A stretch of 64,000 nucleotides of DNA from assembly GCA_947624255.1 (NCBI GenBank), contig CANQJO010000001.1, positions 124,001 to 188,000 of the forward strand, in the 5' to 3' direction. Positions 1 to 7,441 of this stretch are shown in pieces. The notes below the pieces were generated by a model. It made no database searches, was not told where the DNA came from, and saw only the letters and a list, made by a program, of their open reading frames with translations. Source of the stretch: an uncultured Ruminococcus sp. (GTDB lineage Bacteria; Bacillota; Clostridia; Oscillospirales; Ruminococcaceae). Made by a program: the position numbers and the translations under genes. The stretch's first letter is position 1. Every line of letters starts with the position of its first letter.

Positions 1-241
1 GGGCATCCGCATATCGTCCCTGAGCGGCAGAGCGTGCGGTCATTCGGGCGACTGAGGAGGATATTCCCGTGACAATGAGCGCATATACCGGCATAAAAAG
101 ACTGTAGGCACAGCTGAAATAGCTCATGCCCACACCGCCTAAGATGTTCGTGAGCGGTATCTTGAACATTGCTCCCAGCAGCTTTGCCGCAGCTGCTGAC
201 AGCATCAGGATTATTGAGCCTTTAAGAAAATTCTGTTTCAA
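1..241 (-). CDS. SpoVB/MurJ-type polysaccharide flippase, N-terminal part (cut by window edge)
   Basis: The leftward frame gives about 80 residues from a TTG start at 241 and runs off the left edge. It begins LKQNFLKGSIILMLSAAAAK and continues with KIPLTNILGGVGMSYFSCAY, the characteristic opening of SpoVB-like members of the MOP/MATE exporter superfamily (lipid-linked precursor flippases). Two hydrophobic helices are visible. In Bacillus, spoVB (yabM) sits beside mazG (yabN) and the S4 gene yabO; here mazG and rqcP lie 3-4 kb away on the other strand, so the neighbourhood is loosely kept. A GTG 45 nt upstream in frame is an alternative start without a clear ribosome site. The substrate (spore or vegetative peptidoglycan precursor, or another glycan) cannot be told. 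Confidence 0.8.
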   Translation of the reverse strand, partial: MKQNFLKGSIILMLSAAAAKLLGAMFKIPLTNILGGVGMSYFSCAYSLFMPVYALIVTGISSSVARMTARSAAQGRYADA

Positions 242-288
242 ATCATCACCGCTTTGCTCGGATATGTGAGGCACTATAAAAATATATG

Positions 289-317
289 TTGCAGAAATTT
301 CAAATATGTGTTATAAT
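289..317 (+). promoter_or_regulatory. Promoter for the aminotransferase-trpS genes
   Basis: TTGCAG at 289-294 and TATAAT at 312-317 are separated by 17 bp. The site lies between the divergent flippase gene and the aminotransferase start at 381, giving a leader of about 55 nt. Confidence 0.65.
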
Positions 318-380
318 ATGATTCAGAGAAATATATTTGCCGCCGCGGCAGCTCTCTGCGGACGGCAAGGAGGTAAAGAA

Positions 381-1577
381 ATGGATTATAAATTTTCCGA
401 TAAGGTCAGCACTCTTCAGGCATCGGCAATTCGTGAGATACTGAAATTCACTTCCGATCCGGAGGTCATCTCGTTTGCAGCAGGAAATCCCGCACCGGAG
501 GCATTCCCCAAGGAGCGCATCGCTGAGATCTCGGCGGAGCTTCTCAGAGACGATCCCGTTCTTGCAATGCAGTACAGTATCACCGAGGGATATACGCCCC
601 TGCGCAATTTTCTCAAAGAGTGGCTGACTGAAAAGGGCTGCTTTCATAAGGAATTCGATGATCTTATCGTTACATCGGGCGGTCAGCAGGCGAATGAGCT
701 TTCCTGCAAGGTTTTGCTGAACGAGGGAGATACACTGCTATGCGAATCTCCGAGTTTTATCGGCTCGCTGAATGCTTTCCGTTCCTACAATGTAAATCTG
801 GTGGGCATCGAAATGGAAGAAGACGGCATTGATCTCAGCAGGCTGGAGGAGGCTCTCAGACGGGAGAAAAATGTAAAGCTCCTGTATCTTATCCCGAATT
901 TCCAGAATCCTACGGGCAGGACGATGTCTGCGGCAAAAAGAAAGGCTGTATACGAGCTTGCCTGCAAATACGATTTTATGATACTGGAGGACGATCCGTA
1001 CGGTGAGCTTCGCTTTGACGGCGAGAATATCCCGGCTATCAAGAGCCTTGACACTGAAGGGAGAGTTATTTACTCAAGCACATTTTCAAAGATAATCTCT
1101 CCCGGATTCAGAACAGGCTTTGTATCAGCTCCTGCACCGGTGATACAGAAGATCGTTGTATGCAAGCAGGTATCGGACGTTCACTCGAATATATGGGCGC
1201 AGGTAGTATCGTACCGCTTTATGTCAACTGTTGACAGGAAGTCTCACTTTGCAAAGCTCAGAGAGATCTACAAGCATAAATGCGAGCTTATGTGCTTATA
1301 CATTGATGAGGGATTTTCGGATAAGATAACGTACATAAAGCCGCAGGGCGGTCTGTTTATCTGGTGTACGCTTCCGGATAACTGCGATATGAACGCATTC
1401 TGCACACAGGCTGTCAGGGATTACAAGGTCGCTGTAGTGCCCGGAAACTCTTTCAGCATCAATGATGATGATGTGAGCCGGTCATTCCGTCTGAATTATT
1501 CAACTCCCACCGATGAGCAGATCGTAAAGGGCATGGAGATACTGTCTTCCATGACAAAGGATATGCTTGACAAATGA
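381..1577 (+). CDS. PLP-dependent aminotransferase (fold type I, MocR/2-aminoadipate aminotransferase-like)
   Basis: A 398-residue class I/II aminotransferase. The start at 381 follows AAGGAGG at 369-375; a longer in-frame opening at 306 lies before any ribosome site and overlaps the promoter. The PLP-binding lysine is K237 in the SSTFSKIISPGFRTG motif, and NPTGRTMS and DDPYGELR are the cofactor-contacting segments. This is the group containing 2-aminoadipate/alpha-aminoadipate transaminases and the aminotransferase domain of MocR regulators, but no N-terminal winged helix is present. The amino-acid substrate cannot be predicted from sequence. It reads in the same direction as the hypothetical gene and trpS downstream, with gaps of 29 and 11 nt, so co-transcription is likely. 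Confidence 0.85.
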   Translation: MDYKFSDKVSTLQASAIREILKFTSDPEVISFAAGNPAPEAFPKERIAEISAELLRDDPVLAMQYSITEGYTPLRNFLKEWLTEKGCFHKEFDDLIVTSGGQQANELSCKVLLNEGDTLLCESPSFIGSLNAFRSYNVNLVGIEMEEDGIDLSRLEEALRREKNVKLLYLIPNFQNPTGRTMSAAKRKAVYELACKYDFMILEDDPYGELRFDGENIPAIKSLDTEGRVIYSSTFSKIISPGFRTGFVSAPAPVIQKIVVCKQVSDVHSNIWAQVVSYRFMSTVDRKSHFAKLREIYKHKCELMCLYIDEGFSDKITYIKPQGGLFIWCTLPDNCDMNAFCTQAVRDYKVAVVPGNSFSINDDDVSRSFRLNYSTPTDEQIVKGMEILSSMTKDMLDK

Positions 1578-1606
1578 AAATATGAATTAAGAAAGGATAA
1601 ATTATT

Positions 1607-2116
1607 ATGCCAAGAAATAATACGGGCAGATATTCTGTCACTCCAAAATATCTTATGACGAGAGGGCAGGCACTGAGCTTTCCGGCTTCGTTTTTCAACG
1701 GCTTGAAAAAAGATGACGTTTACGGCGTTGTTATTGATATTCCCCTGTCTGATGATATACTCACCACAATGGTATGCTTTATCAATGGTGCCGCTAATCT
1801 GTATTTCAACAACGGCGGAGAGTATTCCGGAGCTTCAACAAGATATGTGAACCTTGTCCACACCACACGTGCGCTTGTGTCCAACGCAGGACAGCTTCTC
1901 CCTAAGAGCGAAAAGACAACTAAGTTCGATATCCCGACGGACAGGTCGAATTACGTCTTCCTGCTGACAAAAGGCGGAGTTTACAAATCGGTCATAAGGC
2001 AGGGATATATCCCCGAAAATGAGCCCGAAAAGCGGACGGTTTACGTTCTCTATCAGAGAGTTATGAGTGAGATCAGAAGCTGTCAGCTTAAAGATGAGGC
2101 TGAGAACAGAAAGTAA
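1607..2116 (+). CDS. Conserved hypothetical protein, about 170 residues
   Basis: A 169-residue soluble protein with no signal peptide or membrane segment. AAAGGATAA precedes the ATG at 1607. I do not recognise a catalytic motif; the sequence is mixed alpha/beta, with the end VYVLYQRVMSEIRSCQLKDE suggesting a C-terminal helix. It sits 29 nt after the aminotransferase and 11 nt before trpS, so it is probably part of that operon. The position shows nothing specific about function. Confidence 0.7.
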   Translation: MPRNNTGRYSVTPKYLMTRGQALSFPASFFNGLKKDDVYGVVIDIPLSDDILTTMVCFINGAANLYFNNGGEYSGASTRYVNLVHTTRALVSNAGQLLPKSEKTTKFDIPTDRSNYVFLLTKGGVYKSVIRQGYIPENEPEKRTVYVLYQRVMSEIRSCQLKDEAENRK

Positions 2117-2127
2117 GGTGATCTGCC

Positions 2128-3126
2128 ATGGAAGATAAAAAGCTGATTTTCAGCGGTATACAGCCGACAGGAACATTCACGCTCGGAAATTACATCGGCG
2201 CTGTGAGAAACTGGCACACTCTCCAGGAGAAGTATAACTGCATCTACTGTGTCGTGGATATGCACGCTATCACCGTAAGGCAGGATCCCGTAAAGCTGAG
2301 ACAGAATACGCTCAATTCGTATGCACTGCTCATGGCAAGCGGCATTGATCCGGAAAAGTCCATACTTTTTATTCAGAGCCACGTGAAGACTCATGCCGAG
2401 CTTAGCTGGATACTCGGCTGCAATACGCAGTTCGGCGAGCTTTCACGCATGACGCAGTTCAAGGATAAAAGTCAGAAACACGCTGATGATATAAATTCCG
2501 GACTTTTCACATATCCGGTGCTTATGGCGGCGGATATCCTTGCATATAATGCAGATCTCGTTCCGGTGGGCGTCGATCAGAAGCAGCATCTGGAGCTGGC
2601 ACGTAATATCGCTCAGCGTTTCAATCAGAGGTATGGAGAGTTTTTCAAGCTCCCCGAGCCGTACATCTCAGATGTGGGAGCAAAGGTGATGTCTCTGCAA
2701 GATCCCACGAAGAAGATGTCGAAATCAGATGAGAATCCCAATGCGGTGATACTCATTCTTGACGATAAGGATACCATAATCCGCAAGTTCAAGCGTGCTG
2801 TTACTGACAGCGATGCCGAGATCTGTTACCGTGAGGGCAAGGACGGCATCAACAATCTGATGACGATATACTCCTCAGTCACGGGCAAGGATTTCCTCGA
2901 AATAGAGGCAGAATTTGCCGGCAAGGGATACGGTGACTTCAAGCTTGCGGTCGGCGAGGCTGTCGCAGATCATCTTGAACCTGTGCGCAGAGAGTTCGAC
3001 CGCCTCATCAAGGATAAGGAGTATCTTAAAAAATGCTATACCGAGGGAGCGGAAAAAGCTCTCAGATATTCGCAGAGAATAGTTTCAAAGGTATACCGAA
3101 AGGTCGGCTTTGTTGACAGGATATAG
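2128..3126 (+). CDS. trpS: Tryptophanyl-tRNA synthetase
   Basis: A 332-residue class Ic synthetase that charges tRNA-Trp in the cytoplasm; length is normal for bacterial TrpRS. The HIGH-equivalent TLGN is at residues 18-21 after SGIQPTG, and KMSKS is at 196-200. The middle part carries the conserved GVDQKQHLELARNIAQRFN segment. There is no T-box leader in the 11 nt upstream gap, so expression seems tied to the aminotransferase promoter. The family match is unambiguous. Confidence 0.97.
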   Translation: MEDKKLIFSGIQPTGTFTLGNYIGAVRNWHTLQEKYNCIYCVVDMHAITVRQDPVKLRQNTLNSYALLMASGIDPEKSILFIQSHVKTHAELSWILGCNTQFGELSRMTQFKDKSQKHADDINSGLFTYPVLMAADILAYNADLVPVGVDQKQHLELARNIAQRFNQRYGEFFKLPEPYISDVGAKVMSLQDPTKKMSKSDENPNAVILILDDKDTIIRKFKRAVTDSDAEICYREGKDGINNLMTIYSSVTGKDFLEIEAEFAGKGYGDFKLAVGEAVADHLEPVRREFDRLIKDKEYLKKCYTEGAEKALRYSQRIVSKVYRKVGFVDRI

Positions 3127-3195
3127 TCAGCCTGCATAAAATTTCAAGGCGAAAAATGCTTATTTGTGCCAAATGAACGAATTTGTCAAAAAAAC

Positions 3196-3224
3196 TTGCT
3201 TTTTTCTGCGCTTTAAGGTATTAT
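3196..3224 (+). promoter_or_regulatory. Probable promoter for mazG
   Basis: TTGCTT at 3196-3201 and TATTAT at 3219-3224 with 17 bp spacing, in the AT-rich gap after trpS. The predicted leader to the mazG start is about 125 nt. The -10 box is imperfect. Confidence 0.5.
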
Positions 3225-3354
3225 ATTACTTAGGCGATTTCTGAAAACCTGTTCTGACAAAGACCGGCTGCGGCAGAGCTTTGCATAGCCGTTTTTGCGG
3301 GGGCAGCTTTCAGATGTCCAATTTAGCCCGTCTAAAAAGGAAGTGTGTTTTCAG

Positions 3355-4155
3355 ATGGTGGATTATCAGCAGAAGGAGCGTTACAATATCAGCGATCTGC
3401 TTGACATCGTCGGACTTCTGCGAAGCGAGGGTGGCTGTCCGTGGGACAGAGAACAGACTCATAAGTCCATAAGGAGCGATCTCATCGAAGAGACCTGCGA
3501 GGTTCTTGAGGCTATTGATCTGGGGGATAAGGCACTTCTCAGAGAAGAGCTGGGAGATGTTCTGCTTCAGGTGGTGTTCCATTGCAGAATAGAAGAGGAA
3601 GAAAAGAGCTTCAATTTTGATGATGTATGTGACGAGATCTGTAAAAAGCTCATTGTGCGTCACCCCCATGTTTTCGGAGATGTCTCGGCTGAAACTACCG
3701 ATCAGGTGCTTAAAAACTGGGACTCTATCAAAATGGAAACAAAGGGGCAGGAAAGCTATACGGATACACTGTACAGCGTTGCAAAGTCTCTTCCCGCACT
3801 TATGCGAGCACAGAAGATCGGTAAACGTGCCATGCGTGCAGGTATGGATCTCCGCTGCGCCGAGGACGCAATGGACTGCATAGTCAGAGAAAAGTCTGCG
3901 CTTGATGATGCTGTCAGAAGCGGTGACAAGGACAATATCGGCGAAAAGATCGGCGATCTGCTTTTTTCCTGTGTAAACGCCGCACGTCATTTGGGTGTGG
4001 ACGCAGAGCTTGCTCTTAAAGCATCTACGGAAAAATTCATAAAATGCTTTGCTGAAACAGAAAATCTCGTCCGCAAAGCCGGACTTGATATGAAGGAGCT
4101 TCCCGTTGAGGAGCTTGATATTTACCGGGACAAAGCAAAGAAGCTGATCCGTTAA
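3355..4155 (+). CDS. mazG: Nucleoside triphosphate pyrophosphohydrolase MazG
   Basis: A 266-residue all-alpha NTP pyrophosphatase that hydrolyses (d)NTPs to NMP and pyrophosphate, cleaning the nucleotide pool. The first MazG repeat has the metal-binding pattern E45-E46-x2-E49 followed by E65-x2-D68 (REELGD); the second repeat, after about residue 150, is weaker. GCPWDREQTH near residue 27 is a family hallmark. The start at 3355 follows AAGGAAG; in-frame codons upstream from 3295 lack a ribosome site. It is followed by hup and rqcP, an order like the yabN-yabO region of Bacillus. Confidence 0.93.
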   Translation: MVDYQQKERYNISDLLDIVGLLRSEGGCPWDREQTHKSIRSDLIEETCEVLEAIDLGDKALLREELGDVLLQVVFHCRIEEEEKSFNFDDVCDEICKKLIVRHPHVFGDVSAETTDQVLKNWDSIKMETKGQESYTDTLYSVAKSLPALMRAQKIGKRAMRAGMDLRCAEDAMDCIVREKSALDDAVRSGDKDNIGEKIGDLLFSCVNAARHLGVDAELALKASTEKFIKCFAETENLVRKAGLDMKELPVEELDIYRDKAKKLIR

Positions 4156-4218
4156 GCCTTTTGTATGATGTCGGAAAAATTCCCGAACGGGCGAAAAAAA
4201 TAATCGGAGGAAGATAAA

Positions 4219-4494
4219 ATGAATAGGAATGATCTTATCAGTTCAATCGCTGAGAAAGCAAATTGCACAAAGAAAGACGCCGGTGCTGCTCTTGATGCCG
4301 TTATTTCTTCTATAGAAGAGGCTCTTGAGTCAGGTGAAAAGGTATCTATTTTAGGATTCGGTACATTTGAAGTTCGTGAAAGAGGAGAGAAGACCTGTAT
4401 CAATCCCAGAACCAAAGAGAAGATGATATGTCCTCCCTCGAAAGCACCTGTTTTCAAGGCAGGCAAGGCTCTCAAGGAAATTGTTAATAACTAA
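4219..4494 (+). CDS. hup: HU family nucleoid DNA-binding protein
   Basis: A 91-residue HU/IHF-fold protein of standard length. It has the N-terminal helical dimerisation part (MNRNDLISSIAEKANCTKKDA), GFGTFEVRERGEKTCINPRT forming the start of the DNA-clasping arm, and the closing PVFKAGKALKEIVN helix. CGGAGGAAGA precedes the ATG. A strong terminator follows directly, so mazG-hup probably ends a transcript here although rqcP continues in the same direction. It should be the general HU of this organism unless a paralogue exists outside the window. Confidence 0.95.
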   Translation: MNRNDLISSIAEKANCTKKDAGAALDAVISSIEEALESGEKVSILGFGTFEVRERGEKTCINPRTKEKMICPPSKAPVFKAGKALKEIVNN

Positions 4495-4496
4495 AA

Positions 4497-4524
4497 AAAA
4501 GGACAGCCGCAGAGCTGTCCTTTT
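4497..4524 (+). terminator. Intrinsic terminator after hup
   Basis: GGACAGC (4501-4507) pairs with GCTGTCC (4514-4520), extended by A-run/T-run pairing on both sides. It starts right after the hup stop codon. Confidence 0.85.
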
Positions 4525-4552
4525 CGCAAGATCGGCATAAAGGAGGGATCAT

Positions 4553-4795
4553 ATGAGACTTGATAAATATCTGAAAGTAACACGGCTCATAAAGCGCAGA
4601 ACAGTCGCAAATGAGGCGTGCGATGCTGAAAAAATAGTCGTCAACGGCAGGGCGGCACGAGCATCTTATGAGGTAAAAGTCGGCGATATTATCGAGATAA
4701 ATATGGGAGCACGTCCGCTGAAGGTGAAAGTCCTCAGTGTCAGCGAATACGCTACCAAGGAAAACGCATCTGACAATTATACGGTGATAGAATGA
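4553..4795 (+). CDS. rqcP: S4-domain RNA-binding protein RqcP (YabO/Hsp15 family)
   Basis: An 80-residue single S4 domain, MRLDKYLKVTRLIKRRTVAN, of the RqcP/YabO family. In Bacillus RqcP binds the 50S ribosome with RqcH and promotes alanine tailing during rescue of stalled nascent chains. AAAGGAGGGATC precedes the ATG at 4553. The link to mazG fits the Bacillus yabN-yabO arrangement. A hairpin separates it from hup, so read-through or an unseen promoter must supply its transcript. The length and S4 residues make the assignment firm; RqcP versus a generic Hsp15 rests on the Firmicutes context. Confidence 0.88.
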   Translation: MRLDKYLKVTRLIKRRTVANEACDAEKIVVNGRAARASYEVKVGDIIEINMGARPLKVKVLSVSEYATKENASDNYTVIE

Positions 4796-4824
4796 AAAAG
4801 GCTGCATCAGGGCAGCCTTTTCTT
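4796..4824. terminator. Bidirectional terminator between rqcP and the convergent lipoprotein gene
   Basis: AAAAGGCTGC (4796-4805) pairs with GCAGCCTTTT (4812-4821), with T-runs on both strands. It lies exactly between the convergent stop codons. Confidence 0.85.
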
Positions 4825-5405
4825 TATTTTTTGTAATCATCAAAGGAGATGATATCGTCCGCAGTGACTTTTACACAGACCACATCAGTTTTATTTTCAG
4901 GCTCATTTCCTGTCGGATAGAACATCACCGTGAACTCATTCAGAGACTTATCCACTGCAAAGCCGTGAACGATACCGGTAACTTCACCTCCGGCAGGAAC
5001 ATTAAAGCTCATGTCGAATATATCATCGAACGGACTTGCATAGTAGACAGAAAGCGATGAAGTCTGCTCTTTTCCGTCGGGGAGCAGTATCGTGAAGTTA
5101 TTAAGGCTGCTCATCTGCTCGTAGTCGTGGTCGCTCGTATTTTTTATCGTAACATCAAGGTAGATATATTTTTGATCGACATTTTCCGGTTGATATTCGA
5201 TGACCGAATTGAGTGTGAAGTCTGTGCTGTTTGCCTCGGTATCCTCGTTGATCGCAGCCGCATGAGAGGTGCGCTGAACGCTGCTCGCACTGTATGTGGG
5301 AGTGGCCGAGTCGGACGAGATCGTCGAATTGTGTTTGCATGATGTAAAGGGAACGGCTGCCATAGCTGCTGTAAGCAGGAGGGCAGCAATTTTTATTTTT
5401 TTCAT
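4824..5405 (-). CDS. Lipoprotein of unknown function (DUF4352-like fold)
   Basis: A 193-residue exported lipoprotein: a short positive N-terminus, a hydrophobic stretch and the lipobox PFTSC with the acylated cysteine near residue 23. A Ser/Thr-rich spacer follows. The rest has the pattern of immunoglobulin-like DUF4352 domains (YIYLDVTIKNTSDHDY, then NFTILLPDGKEQ and FDMSFNVPAGGEVTGIVHGF). GGAGGTTTTTAATCA precedes the ATG at 5405. It is monocistronic, between its own promoter and the terminator shared with rqcP. No ligand can be inferred. Confidence 0.8.
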   Translation of the reverse strand: MKKIKIAALLLTAAMAAVPFTSCKHNSTISSDSATPTYSASSVQRTSHAAAINEDTEANSTDFTLNSVIEYQPENVDQKYIYLDVTIKNTSDHDYEQMSSLNNFTILLPDGKEQTSSLSVYYASPFDDIFDMSFNVPAGGEVTGIVHGFAVDKSLNEFTVMFYPTGNEPENKTDVVCVKVTADDIISFDDYKK

Positions 5406-5439
5406 TGATTAAAAACCTCCGGAGTATTGATATATCAAT

Positions 5440-5469
5440 AGTATATCACATTTCACCCACTAATTGCAA
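5440..5469 (-). promoter_or_regulatory. Promoter for the lipoprotein gene
   Basis: On the minus strand TTGCAA (5469-5464) and TATACT (5445-5440) are 18 bp apart, about 35 nt upstream of the start codon. Confidence 0.6.
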
Positions 5470-5655
5470 GAGATTATACAAAACTTTTTGCGAATTTTTA
5501 TTTTTTCCCATATCCTGTCTTGGTCTTGCCAAAAGGCGCAGGTGAAAAATCAAGGAAAAAAACGCAGGAGCATTGATAGTTATATTTTGTCCGATCCTGT
5601 CATAATATGTAACAGACTTCCTCGTAAATTAAGCGCACCGTAAAGGAGTACAGTT

Positions 5656-6129
5656 ATGAAAAAATTCAGTCTTACCGATCTCATCATCTTCATTGTTTCA
5701 ACCGAACTCACCGGAGCAGTCTCAGCACTGATCTCCGGAGGATATTCCGCATTCTACCGCCAACTTATCCGACCGCCGTTCTCTCCTCCGGGAGCTGTTT
5801 TTCCTGTTGTGTGGGTGCTCCTCTATGCCGGTATGGGTTTTTCAGCTTACCTGATCTACCGTGATGATGATAAAGATGCCGAGCGAAGGGTCGCTCTCGG
5901 ACTTTATGTTATACAGCTTGCCGTTAATTTTAGCTGGAGTATCATATTCTTTCGATCCGGATCTCTTCCGGGAGGCGTTATTGCCGCAATTCTTCTCTTT
6001 ATTGCCATAGCAGCTATGATGCTATCATTCAGAAAAGTAAACAAGCTCGCCGCACTTATAAATATTCCGTATCTTTTGTGGTCGGCATTTGCGGTTTATC
6101 TCTCTGTCGGAATATGGATATTGAATTGA
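5656..6129 (+). CDS. tspO: TspO/MBR family membrane protein
   Basis: A 157-residue five-helix membrane protein of the translocator/peripheral benzodiazepine receptor family. RPPFSPPGAVFPVVWVLLY after the first helix and VNFSWSIIFF in the middle are the family signatures; both loop tryptophans associated with tetrapyrrole binding are present. Bacterial TspO proteins bind or degrade porphyrins and affect stress and redox responses. AAAGGAGTACAGTT precedes the ATG. It stands alone, with a 250 nt gap upstream (no convincing promoter seen) and an AT-rich gap downstream. Its role here is not known. Confidence 0.92.
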   Translation: MKKFSLTDLIIFIVSTELTGAVSALISGGYSAFYRQLIRPPFSPPGAVFPVVWVLLYAGMGFSAYLIYRDDDKDAERRVALGLYVIQLAVNFSWSIIFFRSGSLPGGVIAAILLFIAIAAMMLSFRKVNKLAALINIPYLLWSAFAVYLSVGIWILN

Positions 6130-6546
6130 TGATGCTGCTCAGAAAATAAAAATTACCGTAAATTTTAGTCAATATGGCATTTAATAATAATTTATTACAA
6201 TTTGCAACAGGCCGTGAGATCCGACAATTTTATATAATATGATAACATCTTTAGTTAATAAAACTTATTCGGTATTTTTTATCATTATGAATAAATATTA
6301 TGATTCTACATAATTATGACAGATAATATTACAAAAACGCTGAAATATTCTGCATTAGCAATAAATTGTTAAAATTCACTTGAATTATTCTGTTTTTTAT
6401 GGTAAAATGTTATCTGTCATGTTGAAAGGAGGTTCTTTTACAGGGATAATCAGGGAAATCTGCATCAATTTAAGGAGGAGATAAATAAAACAGCTTTTTT
6501 TCATGTTATTTTTTTTCAGATACAAAATAAAAGAAAGGTAAAAATT
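6130..6546 (+). other. AT-rich intergenic region upstream of spo0A
   Basis: The 417 nt between tspO and spo0A are very AT-rich, with no credible gene. They contain the promoter at 6380-6408 and about 135 nt of untranslated leader, with two extra Shine-Dalgarno-like stretches (near 6427 and 6472) that precede no sizeable reading frame. TCCGACAA at about 6218 is one base from a reversed 0A box, too weak to call. Confidence 0.5.
6380..6408 (+). promoter_or_regulatory. Promoter for spo0A
   Basis: TTGAAT at 6380-6385 and TAAAAT at 6403-6408 with 17 bp spacing; looks like the vegetative sigma factor. No sigma-H type sequence was evident. Confidence 0.55.
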
Positions 6547-7323
6547 ATGGAGAACAATTTTATCAAATTACTTATCGGCGATGATTCAGCCGATTACGGC
6601 GTTTCACTATCCTCACAGCTTCGTGAAATGGGATTCTATACTTTCGTGCGCCGAAACACTTCCGCCGCCATTTTCGATGCGATCATCAAGCATCAGCCGG
6701 ATGTCGTTGTCGTTGATCTGACACTAAGCGACTCGGATGCACTTCAGCTTATCCGGAACGTCTCCCGTACCACTGACTCTCTGCCGGTATTTATCGTCAT
6801 TACCGACAGCTACAACAGTTTCATCGAACGTCAGCTTACGGAGGGCGGCGCTGACCATGTTATGGTCAAACCCGTACAAGGCAGTGAGCTGTGCCATGTC
6901 ATTAAATCTATCGTGAGAAAAAAGCTTCCCGAAGCCTGTTTCGATAAAGAGATAATCACTACCGGCTTTATCCAGAAGCTTGGTATCCCTGCTCACATAA
7001 AAGGCTATTATTTTCTCAGAACCGCTATTCTCAGTGCTTTAGAGGACAATTCACTTCTTGATTCCGTAACAAAAAAGCTCTATCCGAAGGTTGCCGAGGA
7101 ACATGACTCTACTTCATCAAGAGTCGAAAGAGCTATCCGTCACGCTATAAGCATTGCATGGGATCGCGGGAATTTTGAAGAAGCAGACAATATCTTCGGT
7201 TTTTCTGTTGCGAATTCTAAAACTCAGCCCACCAACTATGAGCTTATTTCGCTGATGACCGACATTATCCGTCTGCGAATGAAAAATCCGAAAAAATACT
7301 TCTCCGATGCGGAGATGAGATAA
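6547..7323 (+). CDS. spo0A: Sporulation master response regulator Spo0A
   Basis: A 258-residue response regulator. Residues 5-125 form a receiver domain with the acidic pair D12-D13, phospho-acceptor D57 (VVVVDLTLSD) and the conserved MVKP lysine. The C-terminal half, from about residue 145, is the sporulation-specific DNA-binding domain: LGIPAHIKGYYFLRTAI, VTKKLYPKVAEEHDSTSSRV, then ERAIRHAISIAWDRG. AAAGAAAGGTAA precedes the ATG. All phosphorylation and recognition elements seem intact, so the protein is probably functional although cultured ruminococci are mostly described as non-sporing. No kinase or phosphorelay gene lies nearby, and spoIVB, its usual neighbour in Bacillus, is not next to it. 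Confidence 0.93.
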   Translation: MENNFIKLLIGDDSADYGVSLSSQLREMGFYTFVRRNTSAAIFDAIIKHQPDVVVVDLTLSDSDALQLIRNVSRTTDSLPVFIVITDSYNSFIERQLTEGGADHVMVKPVQGSELCHVIKSIVRKKLPEACFDKEIITTGFIQKLGIPAHIKGYYFLRTAILSALEDNSLLDSVTKKLYPKVAEEHDSTSSRVERAIRHAISIAWDRGNFEEADNIFGFSVANSKTQPTNYELISLMTDIIRLRMKNPKKYFSDAEMR

Positions 7324-7331
7324 GTAAAAAA

Positions 7332-7370
7332 ATCGCCGGTCGGATACAATGACGACCGGCGATCGTGTTT
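7332..7370 (+). terminator. Intrinsic terminator after spo0A
   Basis: ATCGCCGGTCG (7332-7342) pairs perfectly with CGACCGGCGAT (7353-7363), followed by a T-rich tail. It sits 9 nt after the stop. Confidence 0.88.
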
Positions 7371-7441
7371 TATTGCGTTCCTTTGCGCCGCCTGCGGCAT
7401 ATTTTTTTTCTGTGAGTCAATAATATCTGAGAGGTGATATT

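Noticed and set aside
6210..6230. 0A box upstream of spo0A
   Set aside because: TCCGACAA is one base from the reversed 0A box but lies about 160 nt upstream of the promoter; a single weak match of 8 bases carries no weight.
6419..6484. Possible 21-codon leader peptide before spo0A
   Set aside because: It has no ribosome site ahead of the ATG, and its apparent Shine-Dalgarno-like stretch lies inside it. Nothing suggests translation.
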